DNA from: Scytonema sp. UIC 10036
GTDB taxonomy: Bacteria; Cyanobacteriota; Cyanobacteriia; Cyanobacteriales; Nostocaceae
NCBI RefSeq assembly: GCF_009725235.1
Contig: NZ_WJFC01000033.1
Span: 1 to 64,000, forward strand
DNA length: 64,000 bases
Direction of reading: 5' to 3'
The translations under genes and the position numbers were made by a program. Positions 55,576 to 64,000 of this stretch are shown piece after piece (position 1 is the first letter of the stretch; each line of letters begins with the position of its first letter). The notes below the pieces were generated by a model. The model was not told the DNA's origin. It searched no databases and saw only the letters and a list, made by a program, of their open reading frames with translations.

Positions 55576-55669
55576 AACCTTAGTGTGTAAGGTTTTAACG
55601 TGATTCTGGATCTGACGATCGTGATACCGTGTAATACTTGGAAAAAGATTTGTCAGCTTAACGGTGTAT
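55535..55669 (+). repeat. 135-bp inverted repeat, left copy
   Basis: Starts AACTGTACGTTCGCTC inside the last codons of rep and continues to the iteron TAACGGTGTAT. It is inverted relative to 58731-58866, nearly identical but for one G-run length difference and a flipped loop in AAAACCTTAGTGTGTAAGG. Diverged copies occur near 49045 and 58190. Confidence 0.9.
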
Positions 55670-55815
55670 CACACGGAACAAAGGAAGCAGATTATCCGTG
55701 TAATATATGGAGAGCGGAGAATGCACAAAAAAGATTTTAAGAGTACAGGCTCTTCGGTGTAATACATGGAAGAAGAGCGCTATTCAAATAGGACTTACGG
55801 TGTAATACACGGTGG
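55620..55815 (+). repeat. iteron-like array, left
   Basis: Copies of CCGTGTAATACTTGG or CGGTGTAATACACGG at about 55627, 55661, 55696, 55755 and 55799, in one orientation, directly after rep. They look like replication-initiator binding sites. Confidence 0.7.
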
Positions 55816-55892
55816 GGGCTGATGTTGAAATGGGACATTCAATTCCGTGTCTTATTGTCAAGGAGTGCTGATTTTATAGGGGGAAGACGTAA

Positions 55893-57599
55893 TTATGTAG
55901 GGCTTTGCACTTGTTCTAGCTGATAAAGGGACTCAGGCATTTTTATTAAGGAGAGAATTTGTTTTTGCAGATCGGACAGAGGCGTGATGAAGATGGTAGA
56001 ATCAGGGAGAAAATAGAGAGTTAAATTGCAAAAAGCCTTAAGCATTCGCTCCGCAGATGGGCGATTGGTTTTTCGCTTTGGATTGCCATCATAAAGACCA
56101 GCTAAAGATTGTTGAGTTTGCTCAAGAGCCAGCCGTACCACAAACTCCATTACTGTAAATACGCGCAAAGCTATGTTCAAAATGAACATTAAGCCAGTAA
56201 TTCGGTCTTCGTTTTGGAAGTAAATGGGTAAGGCTGGCAAAGAACCTCTTTTAAAACGGTGAAACCCACGCTCCAAAAGCCATTCATCCCGGTAATACAT
56301 TACAGCTTGTGGTAGGGTCAGTCGAGTGGTCGGGGCATTGGTGACATACAATCGCCATCCTGCCAAGGTTTCTGCTTCCTTAATCGCAGTATCAATCGGA
56401 TGTATATGAAGTTGAAGACATATCTTAGTCACGCACTCAGTTGGAGAGTTTTTTGATGGTCGTCCCCGTCCGACATGGCGAGTTTGGTGAGTGATTTCTT
56501 CTGTAATTGTGGTTGAGAAAAAATCGTTGACACGATAGCGCGTGAGAATGTTTTCTACTTTCTGGGTGAGTTGAAAGCGATCCTCTCCTGGTTTGGCTGC
56601 TAATTTATCCAGAGCAGTTTGTGCATTGTTAATGCGTTGCTGTTGACCACGGATAATAGATGCTGCAAGGCTTTGGGAATAAACTACTAAGTAGCGTTCA
56701 TGCCAACGTACCCACTTGTTAGTTTCTTCGTTGAACCAAAACTTGCCTAACTCTACTTCAAAGCCTTTTCCCACAGCAGGTTCTTCTTCATCAAGTCGCG
56801 GTAAACGAATCTCCACAGTTTCTGCTGGCGGGGAGAGTACCCATTGCTTCAGATATTGGGGGTGTTGCCCACTCATGGGTACAGGAACGCAGTAAATCCC
56901 TCGGTTTGCTGCAATGGTGGCGCGGGTTGCAATCGAGCCTGCTTTACAATCAGCGATGAAGACAAAATTTTTGTGTCCAATCACCTTTACCATTTGTTGC
57001 CAGGTAGGAAAATATAATGGATCATCAGCTCCATTCCCTTCTAGGGTGGCACTGACCAAAGGCATTCCCATTGGGTCAAGGGTTGCTAGTAATTGACGGT
57101 ATTGCAGCAAGTCTGGGCGAAAATCTTTGGAGTACCCATGACGCAGTAGACTTTCTTCTGGCGATTCTCCCTGTTGATGATTCACACTAAAACTAGTTGT
57201 ATCAGCTCGTGCCACAACAGTCGGCAATTCGTAGGCACGAATTAGATGCCGTCCTAGCTTTACTTCTATTTCCAACCTGGCTTGTGACTGCAACCCTAAC
57301 TCTTCGACTACCCTTGCTAATCGGTCATCACTGGCATCTTTTTCCCCTATCGACCACCCCGTACTTAACTCTAAAATCGTTCGATGTGTTTGCACCCAAG
57401 GTTCCACAGCAGACAACCTATGGTCTGACTCGGTGATGATATATGTTAATAACAATACACTCAATTGTCCGTAGCTCAGTCCTTTGTGGTTTCCGTGGGG
57501 TTCCCTCAGTTTTTGGTCAATACATTTGGCTAGATCCATCTGTTTGAGCCATTCCACGATTAACGGAATATCGTCTATCCGCTCGGAACTTATTTCCAC
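55893..57599 (-). CDS. IS1634-family transposase
   Basis: 568 aa. Contains the DUF4277-like N-terminal part (IDDIPLIVEWLKQMDLAKCI) and the DDE core: ARADTTSFSVN (first Asp), FVFIADCKAGS (second Asp), and LLERGFHRFKRGSLPALP with the Glu. It looks intact. The IS cut into the iteron region, with iterons on both sides. No clear terminal inverted repeats were identified, so the IS limits are open. Confidence 0.88.
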   Translation of the reverse strand: MEISSERIDDIPLIVEWLKQMDLAKCIDQKLREPHGNHKGLSYGQLSVLLLTYIITESDHRLSAVEPWVQTHRTILELSTGWSIGEKDASDDRLARVVEELGLQSQARLEIEVKLGRHLIRAYELPTVVARADTTSFSVNHQQGESPEESLLRHGYSKDFRPDLLQYRQLLATLDPMGMPLVSATLEGNGADDPLYFPTWQQMVKVIGHKNFVFIADCKAGSIATRATIAANRGIYCVPVPMSGQHPQYLKQWVLSPPAETVEIRLPRLDEEEPAVGKGFEVELGKFWFNEETNKWVRWHERYLVVYSQSLAASIIRGQQQRINNAQTALDKLAAKPGEDRFQLTQKVENILTRYRVNDFFSTTITEEITHQTRHVGRGRPSKNSPTECVTKICLQLHIHPIDTAIKEAETLAGWRLYVTNAPTTRLTLPQAVMYYRDEWLLERGFHRFKRGSLPALPIYFQNEDRITGLMFILNIALRVFTVMEFVVRLALEQTQQSLAGLYDGNPKRKTNRPSAERMLKAFCNLTLYFLPDSTIFITPLSDLQKQILSLIKMPESLYQLEQVQSPT

Positions 57600-57635
57600 T
57601 GTTTTTCCTCTAATCTATTCGGATTCTTGTGTATA

Positions 57636-58007
57636 CTAGCTAATTAGTGCTGCAATAAAATGATTCAGGGCTTTAAGTGCTGCTTTGTAGCCTGGAGCTT
57701 GCTTACCTAACTTCAATTGTAGTAAAACTTGGTCACGTAAGGTTTCAAGTGTTGCCACCAACAGTGGCGTAGTCGCAAGTTCAACAACAGTAGTTTTGGC
57801 TTGATTTATCGGCTCTTTTTCCCATGTAATACTTGGACTAGCATTGTCCCTAAGCACCTGTTCCAAGTAATCAGATCTAGTCATACCAAAACATTCAGCT
57901 GCGATCCCCAAAGCTTTCCAGGTATCATCAGTTAATCTTAGTGAGCGCACTTGACGATAATCATCGTCCTTGAGCGCGAACTTCCCTTGAATGTCCCGCT
58001 TCAACAT
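57636..58007 (-). CDS. RHH-type DNA-binding protein near the replicon
   Basis: 123 aa. VRSLRLTDDTWKALGIAAECF and GMTRSDYLEQVLRD form a ribbon-helix-helix-like pattern after a short basic head (KRDIQGKFALKDDD). A helical end (AALKALNHFIAALIS) follows. Such proteins accompany cyanobacterial plasmid replication modules; it may bind the iterons. An iteron half lies within its coding region (57823-57837). Confidence 0.65.
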   Translation of the reverse strand: MLKRDIQGKFALKDDDYRQVRSLRLTDDTWKALGIAAECFGMTRSDYLEQVLRDNASPSITWEKEPINQAKTTVVELATTPLLVATLETLRDQVLLQLKLGKQAPGYKAALKALNHFIAALIS

Positions 58008-58019
58008 TACTCTACTCTT

Positions 58020-58775
58020 CTCCCGTGTATTACACCGTAATTTTAACCCTTAATCGGTATCTTTCGGACGTAATATGAAGAATTACACCCAGGGCATATT
58101 TCTGCGCGATACGGCTTGAGCCGTTAAGCTTCGCTTATCGCCTCCTTCGATGTATTACACGGAAAGACCTGACCCCTCTTACCGTGTAATACACCGTTGG
58201 GCTGACAAACCCTTCCCCAAGTATTACACGGTATCACCACTATCAGATCCACAATCACGTTGAAACCTTACACAGTAAGGCATTAATTCCTCTCACCCTT
58301 TCAACCAGGAGCAAACGCACAGCAATAAAGTCTGACACTGAAACCCTACTAAAAAAGACACTGCTCCGCTGCTTTTGGGTAGAAAACCCTTTGTTAAAGG
58401 GCAATTCCGGTAAATCTAGGTGATAACTTTATTGTCATTGGCATCCCCCTAAAAAAGGTGTGAGTTCAGTTCAGGGTAAAACTTTATTGTCAATTCAGGT
58501 TGTACAGCGCACGTAAAATCAAGGTTTCTGGGTAATACCACTCTTAGAACATTATTGTTTCTCTACACCGTGTATTACACCGAAAGTCAGTGCGATAAGC
58601 ACCATGAGCGGCTTGCGCCGAAGCGATAAGCCGGGGGAGGCTTGCGCGATCGAGCGATCGCAGTCTTTTTTGTGAATTCTCTGTATTTCCATGTATTACA
58701 CGGAACGTTTGATTTCCCTCGTACCGCGTAATACACCGTTAAGCTGACAAATCTTTTTCCAAGTATTACACGGTA
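58020..58775. repeat. iteron-like array, right
   Basis: Sites such as CCGTGTATTACACCG, TGTATTACACGG, ACCGTGTAATACACC occur at about 58022, 58151, 58181, 58219, 58567, 58690, 58722 and 58761, in both orientations. A diverged 135-bp repeat copy lies at 58186-58322. G/C-rich HIP-like repeats at 58125-58140 and 58600-58665. This part has no gene; it looks like a replication origin region. Confidence 0.7.
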
Positions 58776-58866
58776 TCACGATCGTCAGATCCAGAATCAC
58801 GTTAAAACCTTAGTGTGTAAGGTTTTAATTCGTCCCCCCCCTCACAAAATGAGCGAACGTACAGTT
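58731..58866 (-). repeat. 135-bp inverted repeat, right copy
   Basis: Inverted copy of 55535-55669; ends ACGTACAGTT at 58866. It truncates the following gene at its 5' side. Together the two copies bound a 3.3-kb segment with the IS and the RHH gene. Confidence 0.9.
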
Positions 58867-58876
58867 TAATCTCAAC

Positions 58877-59146
58877 TTGCGACGTATTAACGATGCGCTT
58901 GGAGCGCAAGGACAGTCTCTCAACAATTACCTCGGTCAGCAAAAGACATATAACGATAGAGGAGTGCCAAAAACAGTTACTCTTACCCTTTCCGGTATTC
59001 TAGCTGGAGCACATTTGAGAGGTCCTTTTGGAGTCGCTAACCTTTTATTGAAAAATGAAGTTTCTCAGGATGAATTTGGAACTTCTATACTCCGGTATGT
59101 GGAAGAATATGGCGGTTACAATGTTTCGCCTGTAGATTTCTCTTAA
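58877..59146 (+). pseudogene. 3' fragment of an unrecognised gene
   Basis: Up to 89 aa: GQSLNNYLGQQKTYNDRGVP, then KTVTLTLSGILAGAHLRGPF and GVANLLLKNEVSQDEFGTS. It looks like the C-terminal part of a larger, maybe secreted protein and starts at once after the inverted repeat, with no promoter or ribosome site. Probably cut by the rearrangement at 58866. Confidence 0.5.
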
Positions 59147-59442
59147 GTTGAAAGTCTTGGTAGGGGCGCGGCGGCCTTGCGCCCTTACATCTTTATCGGA
59201 GATGTCTTTTGGGTATCCACTTCAGGTATCAGTATACGTGCGAGAGGTGAAATAGCATAACCGAATAATTCGTAATTGTACGAACAAATTTTGTCCGGAC
59301 TGTACACCAAGTTTGTCCTACTGCTTATAGCTATGCTTACGACGACGTAAACGGTTTGCACGACTGTCCAACGCAAAAAAGCTTTGATGTAACGCTGTGT
59401 CCGGTAGGACGTTAACGATGTCAAAAACTGGAATGAATAACA

Positions 59443-59516
59443 ATATTAGTTGGTATTGACAATTATCATCCTGGCTCAAGTCCAAGCTTGCGATCGCTCA
59501 TCACTGGTAACTCATG
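59443..59516 (+). pseudogene. decayed copy of the caspase gene's 5' end
   Basis: ATATTAGTTGGTATTGACAA then TTATCATCCTGGCTCAAGTC closely match the start of the caspase gene at 60855-60925 ([18 protein letters not shown]). Only about 75 bases remain. It shows a former duplication of the caspase gene upstream of the CAP gene. Confidence 0.75.
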
Positions 59517-59529
59517 ATTGTTGTTAAAT

Positions 59530-59564
59530 ATTCTGACTTTTCACGGGATGTGAAAAGTCAGAAT
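59530..59564 (+). terminator. perfect 15-bp stem hairpin
   Basis: Arms ATTCTGACTTTTCAC / GTGAAAAGTCAGAAT with a five-base loop, followed by TATTGTTT. A strong intrinsic terminator candidate after the remnant. Confidence 0.7.
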
Positions 59565-59781
59565 TATTGTTTAATAGACATAAAAAAAATATTTACATCC
59601 TTACTTAAAATAATTCATTTTTTTCTTGATTGCAATCTAAAAATAATTAATTGTAGATCGTATTAAAAAGACTATTATTGTTATTAGAAAATAACAAAGC
59701 ATTTTAGCAAGTAAATTATGTTTTGTATTTTCATAAATCTGCATACAAGATATTTTGTAAAGTCAATATTAAGAAAAATGT

Positions 59782-59810
59782 ATGTTGGGTTGAGGAACGA
59801 AACCCAACAT
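59782..59810. repeat. ATGTTGGGTT / AACCCAACAT inverted repeat
   Basis: Stem ATGTTGGGTT with AACCCAACAT around a GAGGAACGA loop, same family as 39604 and 60774. Confidence 0.7.
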
Positions 59811-59853
59811 TGCGTTGAATTATTGGATGTCAATTTGTTCTATTACACAGGAC

Positions 59854-59882
59854 ATTTGGCGTTTAAGATTTACTTTATAAAT
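59854..59882 (-). repeat. inverted repeat flanking the CAP gene, left
   Basis: 29 bases containing GTTTAAGATTTACTTTATAA, the inverse of 60736-60765 with two differences and one gap. With the REP-type repeats at 59782 and 60774 it forms a mirrored flank around the CAP gene. Confidence 0.8.
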
Positions 59883-60029
59883 AACCTCTTAAGCAGATAA
59901 AAATTAGAAGATAAGCAAAGAAAATATTCCTTAGAAAATCAAGCTTTCACTGTGGAATATTTAAGGAAATTAAAACTTAGATTCTCTTCTTGTATAGAAA
60001 CCAATTAACAAATTTTTCGAGGTGTTATC

Positions 60030-60707
60030 ATGGCTCAAATTGAATTTTTTTCGGATGCAAATTTCGCTGGAGCGACTTCAGGTGTACTTACAGATTTAAC
60101 AAGTGCCTTCGTTGGAGATTTTTGGAATGACAAAATCTCATCAATTAAAGTCTACTCCGGTACTTGGCAGTTCTTTGAGAACGCTAACTTCGAGGGAAGA
60201 AATTTTCAACTTCAACCTGGTGAGTACTCCTTTATAGATGCTGCATTTAATGATACTATTTCGTCTTTCAAACCGACTACTGAAACTTCGACTTTTGCTG
60301 AAGAGATTTTAAATGCTCATAACAAGTACAGAGCCGAAGTAGGAGTTCAACCATTGCAATGGTCAAACGATTTAGCAGCAAGTGCTCAACAGTGGGCAAA
60401 TCATCTAGCTCAAACTGGGAAGTTTGAACATAGCAGATCTGGAGAAAACCTTGCTCTTGGTACTACTGGTGCTTTTTCTGTCACTCAGCTAGTAGATATA
60501 TGGGGTAATGAAAAGCAACACTTTAGAAACGATATTTTCCCCAATGTCTCTAATACTGGAAATTGGCAAGATGTAGGTCATTACACTCAAGTTGTTTGGA
60601 GAAATACAACTTTTGTTGGGGGTGGTTTAGCCCGTGGCAATGGCAACGATATTTTGGTTTGTCACTACAATCCGGTAGGTAACTTTTCGGGACAACCTGT
60701 TTTCTAA
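60030..60707 (+). CDS. beta/gamma-crystallin plus CAP (SCP) domain protein
   Basis: 225 aa. Residues about 3-82 form two beta/gamma-crystallin-like Greek keys (EFFSDANFAGATSGVL, FFENANFEGRNFQLQPGEY), usually calcium-binding. Residues 88-225 form a CAP domain: NAHNKYRAEVGVQPLQWSND, GHYTQVVWRNT and CHYNPVGNFSG. No signal peptide is visible, so secretion would use a non-Sec route, or it acts inside. A fusion of these two domains is unusual. An AGGTG lies 12 bases before the ATG. It is flanked by inverted repeats (59854 and 60736), so it may be a moved cassette. Confidence 0.85.
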   Translation: MAQIEFFSDANFAGATSGVLTDLTSAFVGDFWNDKISSIKVYSGTWQFFENANFEGRNFQLQPGEYSFIDAAFNDTISSFKPTTETSTFAEEILNAHNKYRAEVGVQPLQWSNDLAASAQQWANHLAQTGKFEHSRSGENLALGTTGAFSVTQLVDIWGNEKQHFRNDIFPNVSNTGNWQDVGHYTQVVWRNTTFVGGGLARGNGNDILVCHYNPVGNFSGQPVF

Positions 60708-60735
60708 TGATATTCAGCAAATGCTTCCCTTGGTC

Positions 60736-60765
60736 ATTTATAAAGTAAATCTTAAATGGCCAAAT
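60736..60765 (+). repeat. inverted repeat flanking the CAP gene, right
   Basis: 30 bases starting ATTTATAAAGTAAATCTTAA, inverse of 59854-59882. Confidence 0.8.
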
Positions 60766-60773
60766 ATATTGTG

Positions 60774-60805
60774 TAGGTTGGGTAGAGTTCCTCAATCCAA
60801 CCTGC
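60774..60805. repeat. TAGGTTGG / CCAACCT inverted repeat
   Basis: Same interspersed REP family as 39604 and 59782, next to the right flank of the CAP cassette and just upstream of the caspase gene. Confidence 0.7.
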
Positions 60806-60834
60806 ACTCCCGAACAAATTCAAATGCAATACTC

Positions 60835-62967
60835 ATGACTAAGAACCTTTATGCACTATTAGTTGGCATTGACAACTATCATCCTGACTCAAGTCCAAGC
60901 GTGCGATCGCTTACAGGTTGTCTCAATGACATTAAAGCAATAGAATCATACTTGCGCGATAGAATTTCCTCTGGAAGTGAATGGAAACTTGTAGAATCTA
61001 CAGATGTTCCCTGGATTCTTACCAACGAAAAAGCCACCCGTCAAGCAATTATTAATGGTTTTGAACAACATTTGTGCAAGGCAGATAGCGATGATGTCGT
61101 ACTATTTTACTATGCAGGTCATGGTTCCCAACAAAAAGTACCAGAAGCTTTTTCTCATTTAGAAGCAGACAATTATAATGAAACGTTAATTTGCTATGAT
61201 AGCCGCACAAAAGGTAGTTGGGACATAGCAGATAAGGAATTGGCATATTTGATTTCTCAAGTGTCAAAGAACAATCCACATACTGTTGTGATTTTGGATT
61301 GCTGTCACTCCGGGACTGGGACAAGAGACTCAGAAATCGTTCGTCAGGCTCCTGGCGATGAACGTCAACGCCCCTGGGATAGCTTTATTTTTGCCAATGA
61401 CTCGGTTGCATTAGAGGAATTAGCTTCTGCGAATAACCAAGACAAGAAGATGAAATGGCGGGGATTTCAGGGGAAACATATTGCGATCGCCGCCTGTCGT
61501 TCTGATGAAACAGCGAAGGAGTATACGGGAGATGACGGTCAACGGCGAGGCGCTTTTTCCTATTTCCTCACGGAAACCTTGAAAAAAACCAATAGTGGTA
61601 TATCCTATCGAGATTTGGTGAGGAATGTGAATGCTTTGGCTATCGGTCAAGTCAAGGAGCAGTCCCCGCAAATTGAAGCCACCGACGCAGAGGAACTCAA
61701 CCAGCTTTTCCTGGGTGGTGCTATTGACGAACGCTCTCAATACTTTACTTTAAGCTATAACACCAAGCAGAAAAGTTGGGTCATTGACAGTGGTGCTTTG
61801 CACGGTATTCCAAATTCATCCAAAGGTGGAGATACCTTGCTAGCGATTTTTCCCGTAGGAAGCAACGCAGAGGAATTGCACCAACTGCAAAACGCGATCG
61901 CTGAAGCTAAAGTGACGAATGTGCTACCACAGATGAGCCAAGTGGAAATTACCCGTGACAGTGGCTTGTCTCAAAACCAAGCTTATTGGGCAGTTATTAC
62001 AAGTTTACCATTGGCTCCCTTAAAAGTTTACATTCAGGATGATACGGGAGAAAAAACAGGGATAGAACTGGCTCGCCAAGCTCATAAAGAAGCGGGTCTC
62101 AATCAAAATCCTTCATTGTATGTAGAGCTAGTAGACTCTCCTAAGGATGCATACTGCACCCTATCAGCCGACAACGGTCAATACTGGATTAAAAAAGACA
62201 ATCGAGCGTTAGTTGCTCCCATTCCAGAACAGTCAGATAGGGTAGGTTATACAAGCGATCGCGCATTAAAAGCGATTCAACGGTTAGAACATATTGCTCG
62301 GTGGAACAACATTCTCACACTGGAAAGTCCACCTAAAAGTCTCATTAAACCAGACCAAATAGAGATGTCCGTTCAAATCCTTTCCGGACAAGATGTCTCT
62401 GCTTCTCCTAACGGGGTAGAAAAACGGGTGCAATACACGTATGAAGACGCTGAATGGAAAGCGCCAGTCATACAAATCAAACTCACTAACAACAGTTCGA
62501 GAACCCTCTATTGCAACGTACTGGAACTCTCAGAAAGCTACGGTGTTTACTTACCCTTTTTTGATGAAAGAAGTAGTATAAGTATCCCAGCCTACGCAAG
62601 CATCGAAAGTGAGTGTGAATTTTACATACCAGATGATTTCTTAGAACGAGGAGTCACTGAGTATAAAGAGATATTTAAGCTGATTGTCAGCACTGCAGAA
62701 TTCGACGCCGGGGTGTTAGAACAAGATGGGCTAAATCCACCACCACAAACTCGTTCGTTGGGACTACCTGACAGTACTTTCAATCTTTTATTGGATCGCG
62801 TTAACACCCGCGAACCGGGTAACTCAAGCAGAAAGCTGGATGATTGGATGACAAAGAGCATTGCAGTCACAATTGTGCATCCGCAAGATGCTGTTCAAAT
62901 TCAGCCCAATAAAAGTACCACTTTACTGGATGGAGCCGTTCAACTGCAACAGCATGCCAGGTTATAA
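60835..62967 (+). CDS. caspase-family (C14, metacaspase/orthocaspase-like) protease
   Basis: 710 aa from ATG 60835, where the family start [18 protein letters not shown] begins; the ATG at 60721 would translate a repeat and is rejected. Catalytic His is H96 in YYAGHGSQ and Cys is C157 in LDCCHSGTG. An RSDETAKEY segment and [10 protein letters not shown] mark the p20/p10 junction. The C-terminal half (about 300-710) holds beta-rich repeats of unknown role. Such proteases cut after Arg/Lys and act in stress or cell death. It follows the CAP cassette. A decayed 5' copy is at 59443. Confidence 0.85.
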   Translation: MTKNLYALLVGIDNYHPDSSPSVRSLTGCLNDIKAIESYLRDRISSGSEWKLVESTDVPWILTNEKATRQAIINGFEQHLCKADSDDVVLFYYAGHGSQQKVPEAFSHLEADNYNETLICYDSRTKGSWDIADKELAYLISQVSKNNPHTVVILDCCHSGTGTRDSEIVRQAPGDERQRPWDSFIFANDSVALEELASANNQDKKMKWRGFQGKHIAIAACRSDETAKEYTGDDGQRRGAFSYFLTETLKKTNSGISYRDLVRNVNALAIGQVKEQSPQIEATDAEELNQLFLGGAIDERSQYFTLSYNTKQKSWVIDSGALHGIPNSSKGGDTLLAIFPVGSNAEELHQLQNAIAEAKVTNVLPQMSQVEITRDSGLSQNQAYWAVITSLPLAPLKVYIQDDTGEKTGIELARQAHKEAGLNQNPSLYVELVDSPKDAYCTLSADNGQYWIKKDNRALVAPIPEQSDRVGYTSDRALKAIQRLEHIARWNNILTLESPPKSLIKPDQIEMSVQILSGQDVSASPNGVEKRVQYTYEDAEWKAPVIQIKLTNNSSRTLYCNVLELSESYGVYLPFFDERSSISIPAYASIESECEFYIPDDFLERGVTEYKEIFKLIVSTAEFDAGVLEQDGLNPPPQTRSLGLPDSTFNLLLDRVNTREPGNSSRKLDDWMTKSIAVTIVHPQDAVQIQPNKSTTLLDGAVQLQQHARL

Positions 62968-62984
62968 GCAAAAGCAAAAAGGCT

Positions 62985-63257
62985 AATTATGACAACAAGA
63001 CAGTGAAACTATGGAGACAAGATAGAAAATTATACAAAACTTTACACGGGTATAGCGATCGCGTTTATGCACTGGCTTTTAGTTCTGATGGTAAAACCAT
63101 TGCCTCAGCCAGTACTGACAAGACTGCGATTCTCTGGAATTTAGATCTCGCTTTAGATTTAGATGAATTGCTGTCCTATGGTTGCCATTGGGTGCGCGAT
63201 TATCTCGATCGCAATCCCAATGGTCAGAAAGAGCAAGCGGTGTGTCTCCCTGAATGA
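62985..63257 (+). pseudogene. WD40 protein C-terminal fragment
   Basis: Reads [15 protein letters not shown], then [20 protein letters not shown] and the end [18 protein letters not shown], the usual closing of cyanobacterial WD40 proteins. Only about one and a half repeats are left, directly after the caspase stop. In other cyanobacteria caspase or NACHT genes carry such WD40 ends, so a larger gene may have been trimmed here. An ATG at 63003 gives a small frame, but expression is doubtful. Confidence 0.7.
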
Positions 63258-63293
63258 AAAACATTATCCACCAAACAATCAAGAGGTAAACAA

Positions 63294-64000
63294 ATGAACG
63301 CACTTATCAACGACACCACTTTTGAAGACATTAAAGTTTGTATAGAAATCCCACCAGATATGTCTGAAGAAGCGCAAAAACTAGCGTTTGAAGAGAACCC
63401 ACTCAACGCAGAAGCGATCGATAATTCATCAGACAGAATGGCGCTCATTACCGGGAAAAAATGGCAACCCGGTCGCACTCTGCGCGTTCGTTTTTTAGAT
63501 GGAGACCCTGTCGTTCAGACGAAAATTGCAGCCATAGCCCAACAGTGGACTCAATACGCTAACATCAAGTTAGTTTTTGGAAATGACCCCGATGCTGAAA
63601 TTCGCATCTCATTGGAACCAGGAGGCTCCTGGTCATATCTTGGTACCGATGCTTTAAATATTTCAAAAAACCAACCCACAATGAACTATGGATGGTTAAA
63701 ACCAGATTCATCCGACCAAGAATATATGCGAGTTGTACTCCATGAATTTGGTCATGCTCTCGGTTGCATCCACGAACACCAGCACCCACAAGCTGGAATT
63801 CCTTGGAATCGGGATGCTGTTTACCGTTACTATAAAGAGACTAATAATTGGGATAAAGAACAAGTAGACCACAATATTTTCCGACGCCTCGGTACTGACA
63901 TCACGCAATTTTCCCAGTACGATAGAGAGTCCATTATGCATTATGCAATTCCCAAAGAGTTGACAATTGGAGGTTTTGAAGTCCCTTGGAATACCCAACT
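63294..64000 (+). CDS. astacin-like metalloprotease (M12A), partial at window end
   Basis: At least 235 codons; runs off the window. Zinc site HEFGHALGCIHE (H150, E151), the HExxHxxGxxHE pattern of astacins, and the Met-turn SIMHYA (M215) are clear. The preceding part AQQWTQYANIKLVFGNDPDA is typical of bacterial metzincins. An AGAGG sequence lies before the ATG. It begins 37 bases after the WD40 fragment. Without a signal peptide it would act in the cytosol or leave by an unknown route. Confidence 0.85.
   Translation, partial: MNALINDTTFEDIKVCIEIPPDMSEEAQKLAFEENPLNAEAIDNSSDRMALITGKKWQPGRTLRVRFLDGDPVVQTKIAAIAQQWTQYANIKLVFGNDPDAEIRISLEPGGSWSYLGTDALNISKNQPTMNYGWLKPDSSDQEYMRVVLHEFGHALGCIHEHQHPQAGIPWNRDAVYRYYKETNNWDKEQVDHNIFRRLGTDITQFSQYDRESIMHYAIPKELTIGGFEVPWNTQ

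Larger units (their letters stand above)
59150..60029. other. long intergenic region with remnants and repeats
   Basis: About 880 bases. It holds the caspase remnant (59443-59516), a terminator hairpin (59530-59564), a REP-type repeat (59782-59810) and one arm of the inverted repeat flanking the CAP gene (59854-59882). No intact gene was recognised. Confidence 0.5.

Noticed and set aside
55840..57635. Terminal inverted repeats of the IS1634-type element
   Set aside because: I compared both sides of the transposase gene and found no convincing matching ends, so I list only the gene.
55620..58775. Iteron repeats considered as CRISPR repeats
   Set aside because: Copies are about 15 bases, in both orientations and with irregular spacing; no cas genes are present.
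60721..60834. Upstream start for the caspase gene
   Set aside because: It would translate the inverted repeat and REP sequence; conserved family sequence starts at 60835.
1..64000. tRNA or rRNA genes
   Set aside because: No cloverleaf-like sequence with a recognisable T-loop or any rRNA stretch was seen on either strand by reading; a tRNA search program was not available.

Overview
The window reads as chromosomal DNA of a filamentous, probably heterocyst-forming (Nostocales-type) cyanobacterium. The evidence is dense GCGATCGC (HIP1) sites, short tandem repeats of the TTAGTAG/CTAACTA type between genes, a phytochrome and a cyanobacteriochrome, DUF1822, pentapeptide, CHAT and WD40 proteins, and many small toxin-antitoxin pairs. 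The genus is not determinable from this sequence alone. No rRNA, tRNA or CRISPR array was seen.

Layout. 0.7-5.4 kb: a type I export pair (ABC transporter with a cyclic-nucleotide-binding-like domain and a degenerate C39 domain, plus an HlyD adaptor). 5.4-15.4 kb: toxin-antitoxin pairs and their relics, Uma2, a methyltransferase, a pentapeptide protein, DUF427, a two-GAF DXCF cyanobacteriochrome with an MCP-like tail, and a DUF4365 gene with an early stop. 15.4-18.1 kb: phnD-phnC-phnE importer. 18.3-22.3 kb: RidA, gene fragments, a RelE/ParE pair, and a TnpB element without zinc-finger cysteines that carries a divergent 50-aa gene. 22.4-32.3 kb: mostly housekeeping (malQ, RodZ-like, rluB-like, DUF2993, GTPases, cdsA, cbiT) ending in a Ser/Thr kinase overlapping a phytochrome kinase.

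32.3-44.5 kb: the phytochrome and, 6.5 kb away, an orphan pglZ-like (BREX) gene are both cut short by related elements made of 9-bp repeats with a common TATAGCA-type end. Between them lie a sigma factor/DUF1822 pair, a STAND ATPase and an M48 protease; the last two share an upstream motif. A 745-bp near-perfect palindrome lies at 43.75-44.5 kb.

44.9-48.9 kb: a CHAT protease and a membrane WD40 protein that carry the same helical module, a likely protease/sensor pair, convergent with a solute-binding lipoprotein gene. 49-58.9 kb: what looks like an integrated plasmid replicon: ParB-like protein, a large CyRepA1-type replication protein, a ribbon-helix-helix protein, at least fifteen iteron-like repeats and 135-bp inverted repeats, invaded by an IS1634-type transposase, with relics of a primase and a second parB at the left edge. 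59-64 kb: a beta/gamma-crystallin+CAP protein flanked by inverted repeats, a caspase-family protease with a decayed partial copy upstream, a WD40 tail fragment, and an astacin-like metalloprotease running off the end.

The CHAT/WD40 pair, the STAND ATPase, the caspase, the toxin-antitoxin pairs and the pglZ remnant suggest a region rich in conflict and cell-death genes with heavy repeat and transposon traffic. The best candidates for something new are the CHAT/WD40 shared-module pair, the inverted-repeat iteron replicon, the 745-bp palindrome, and the minisatellite elements that rewrite gene ends.
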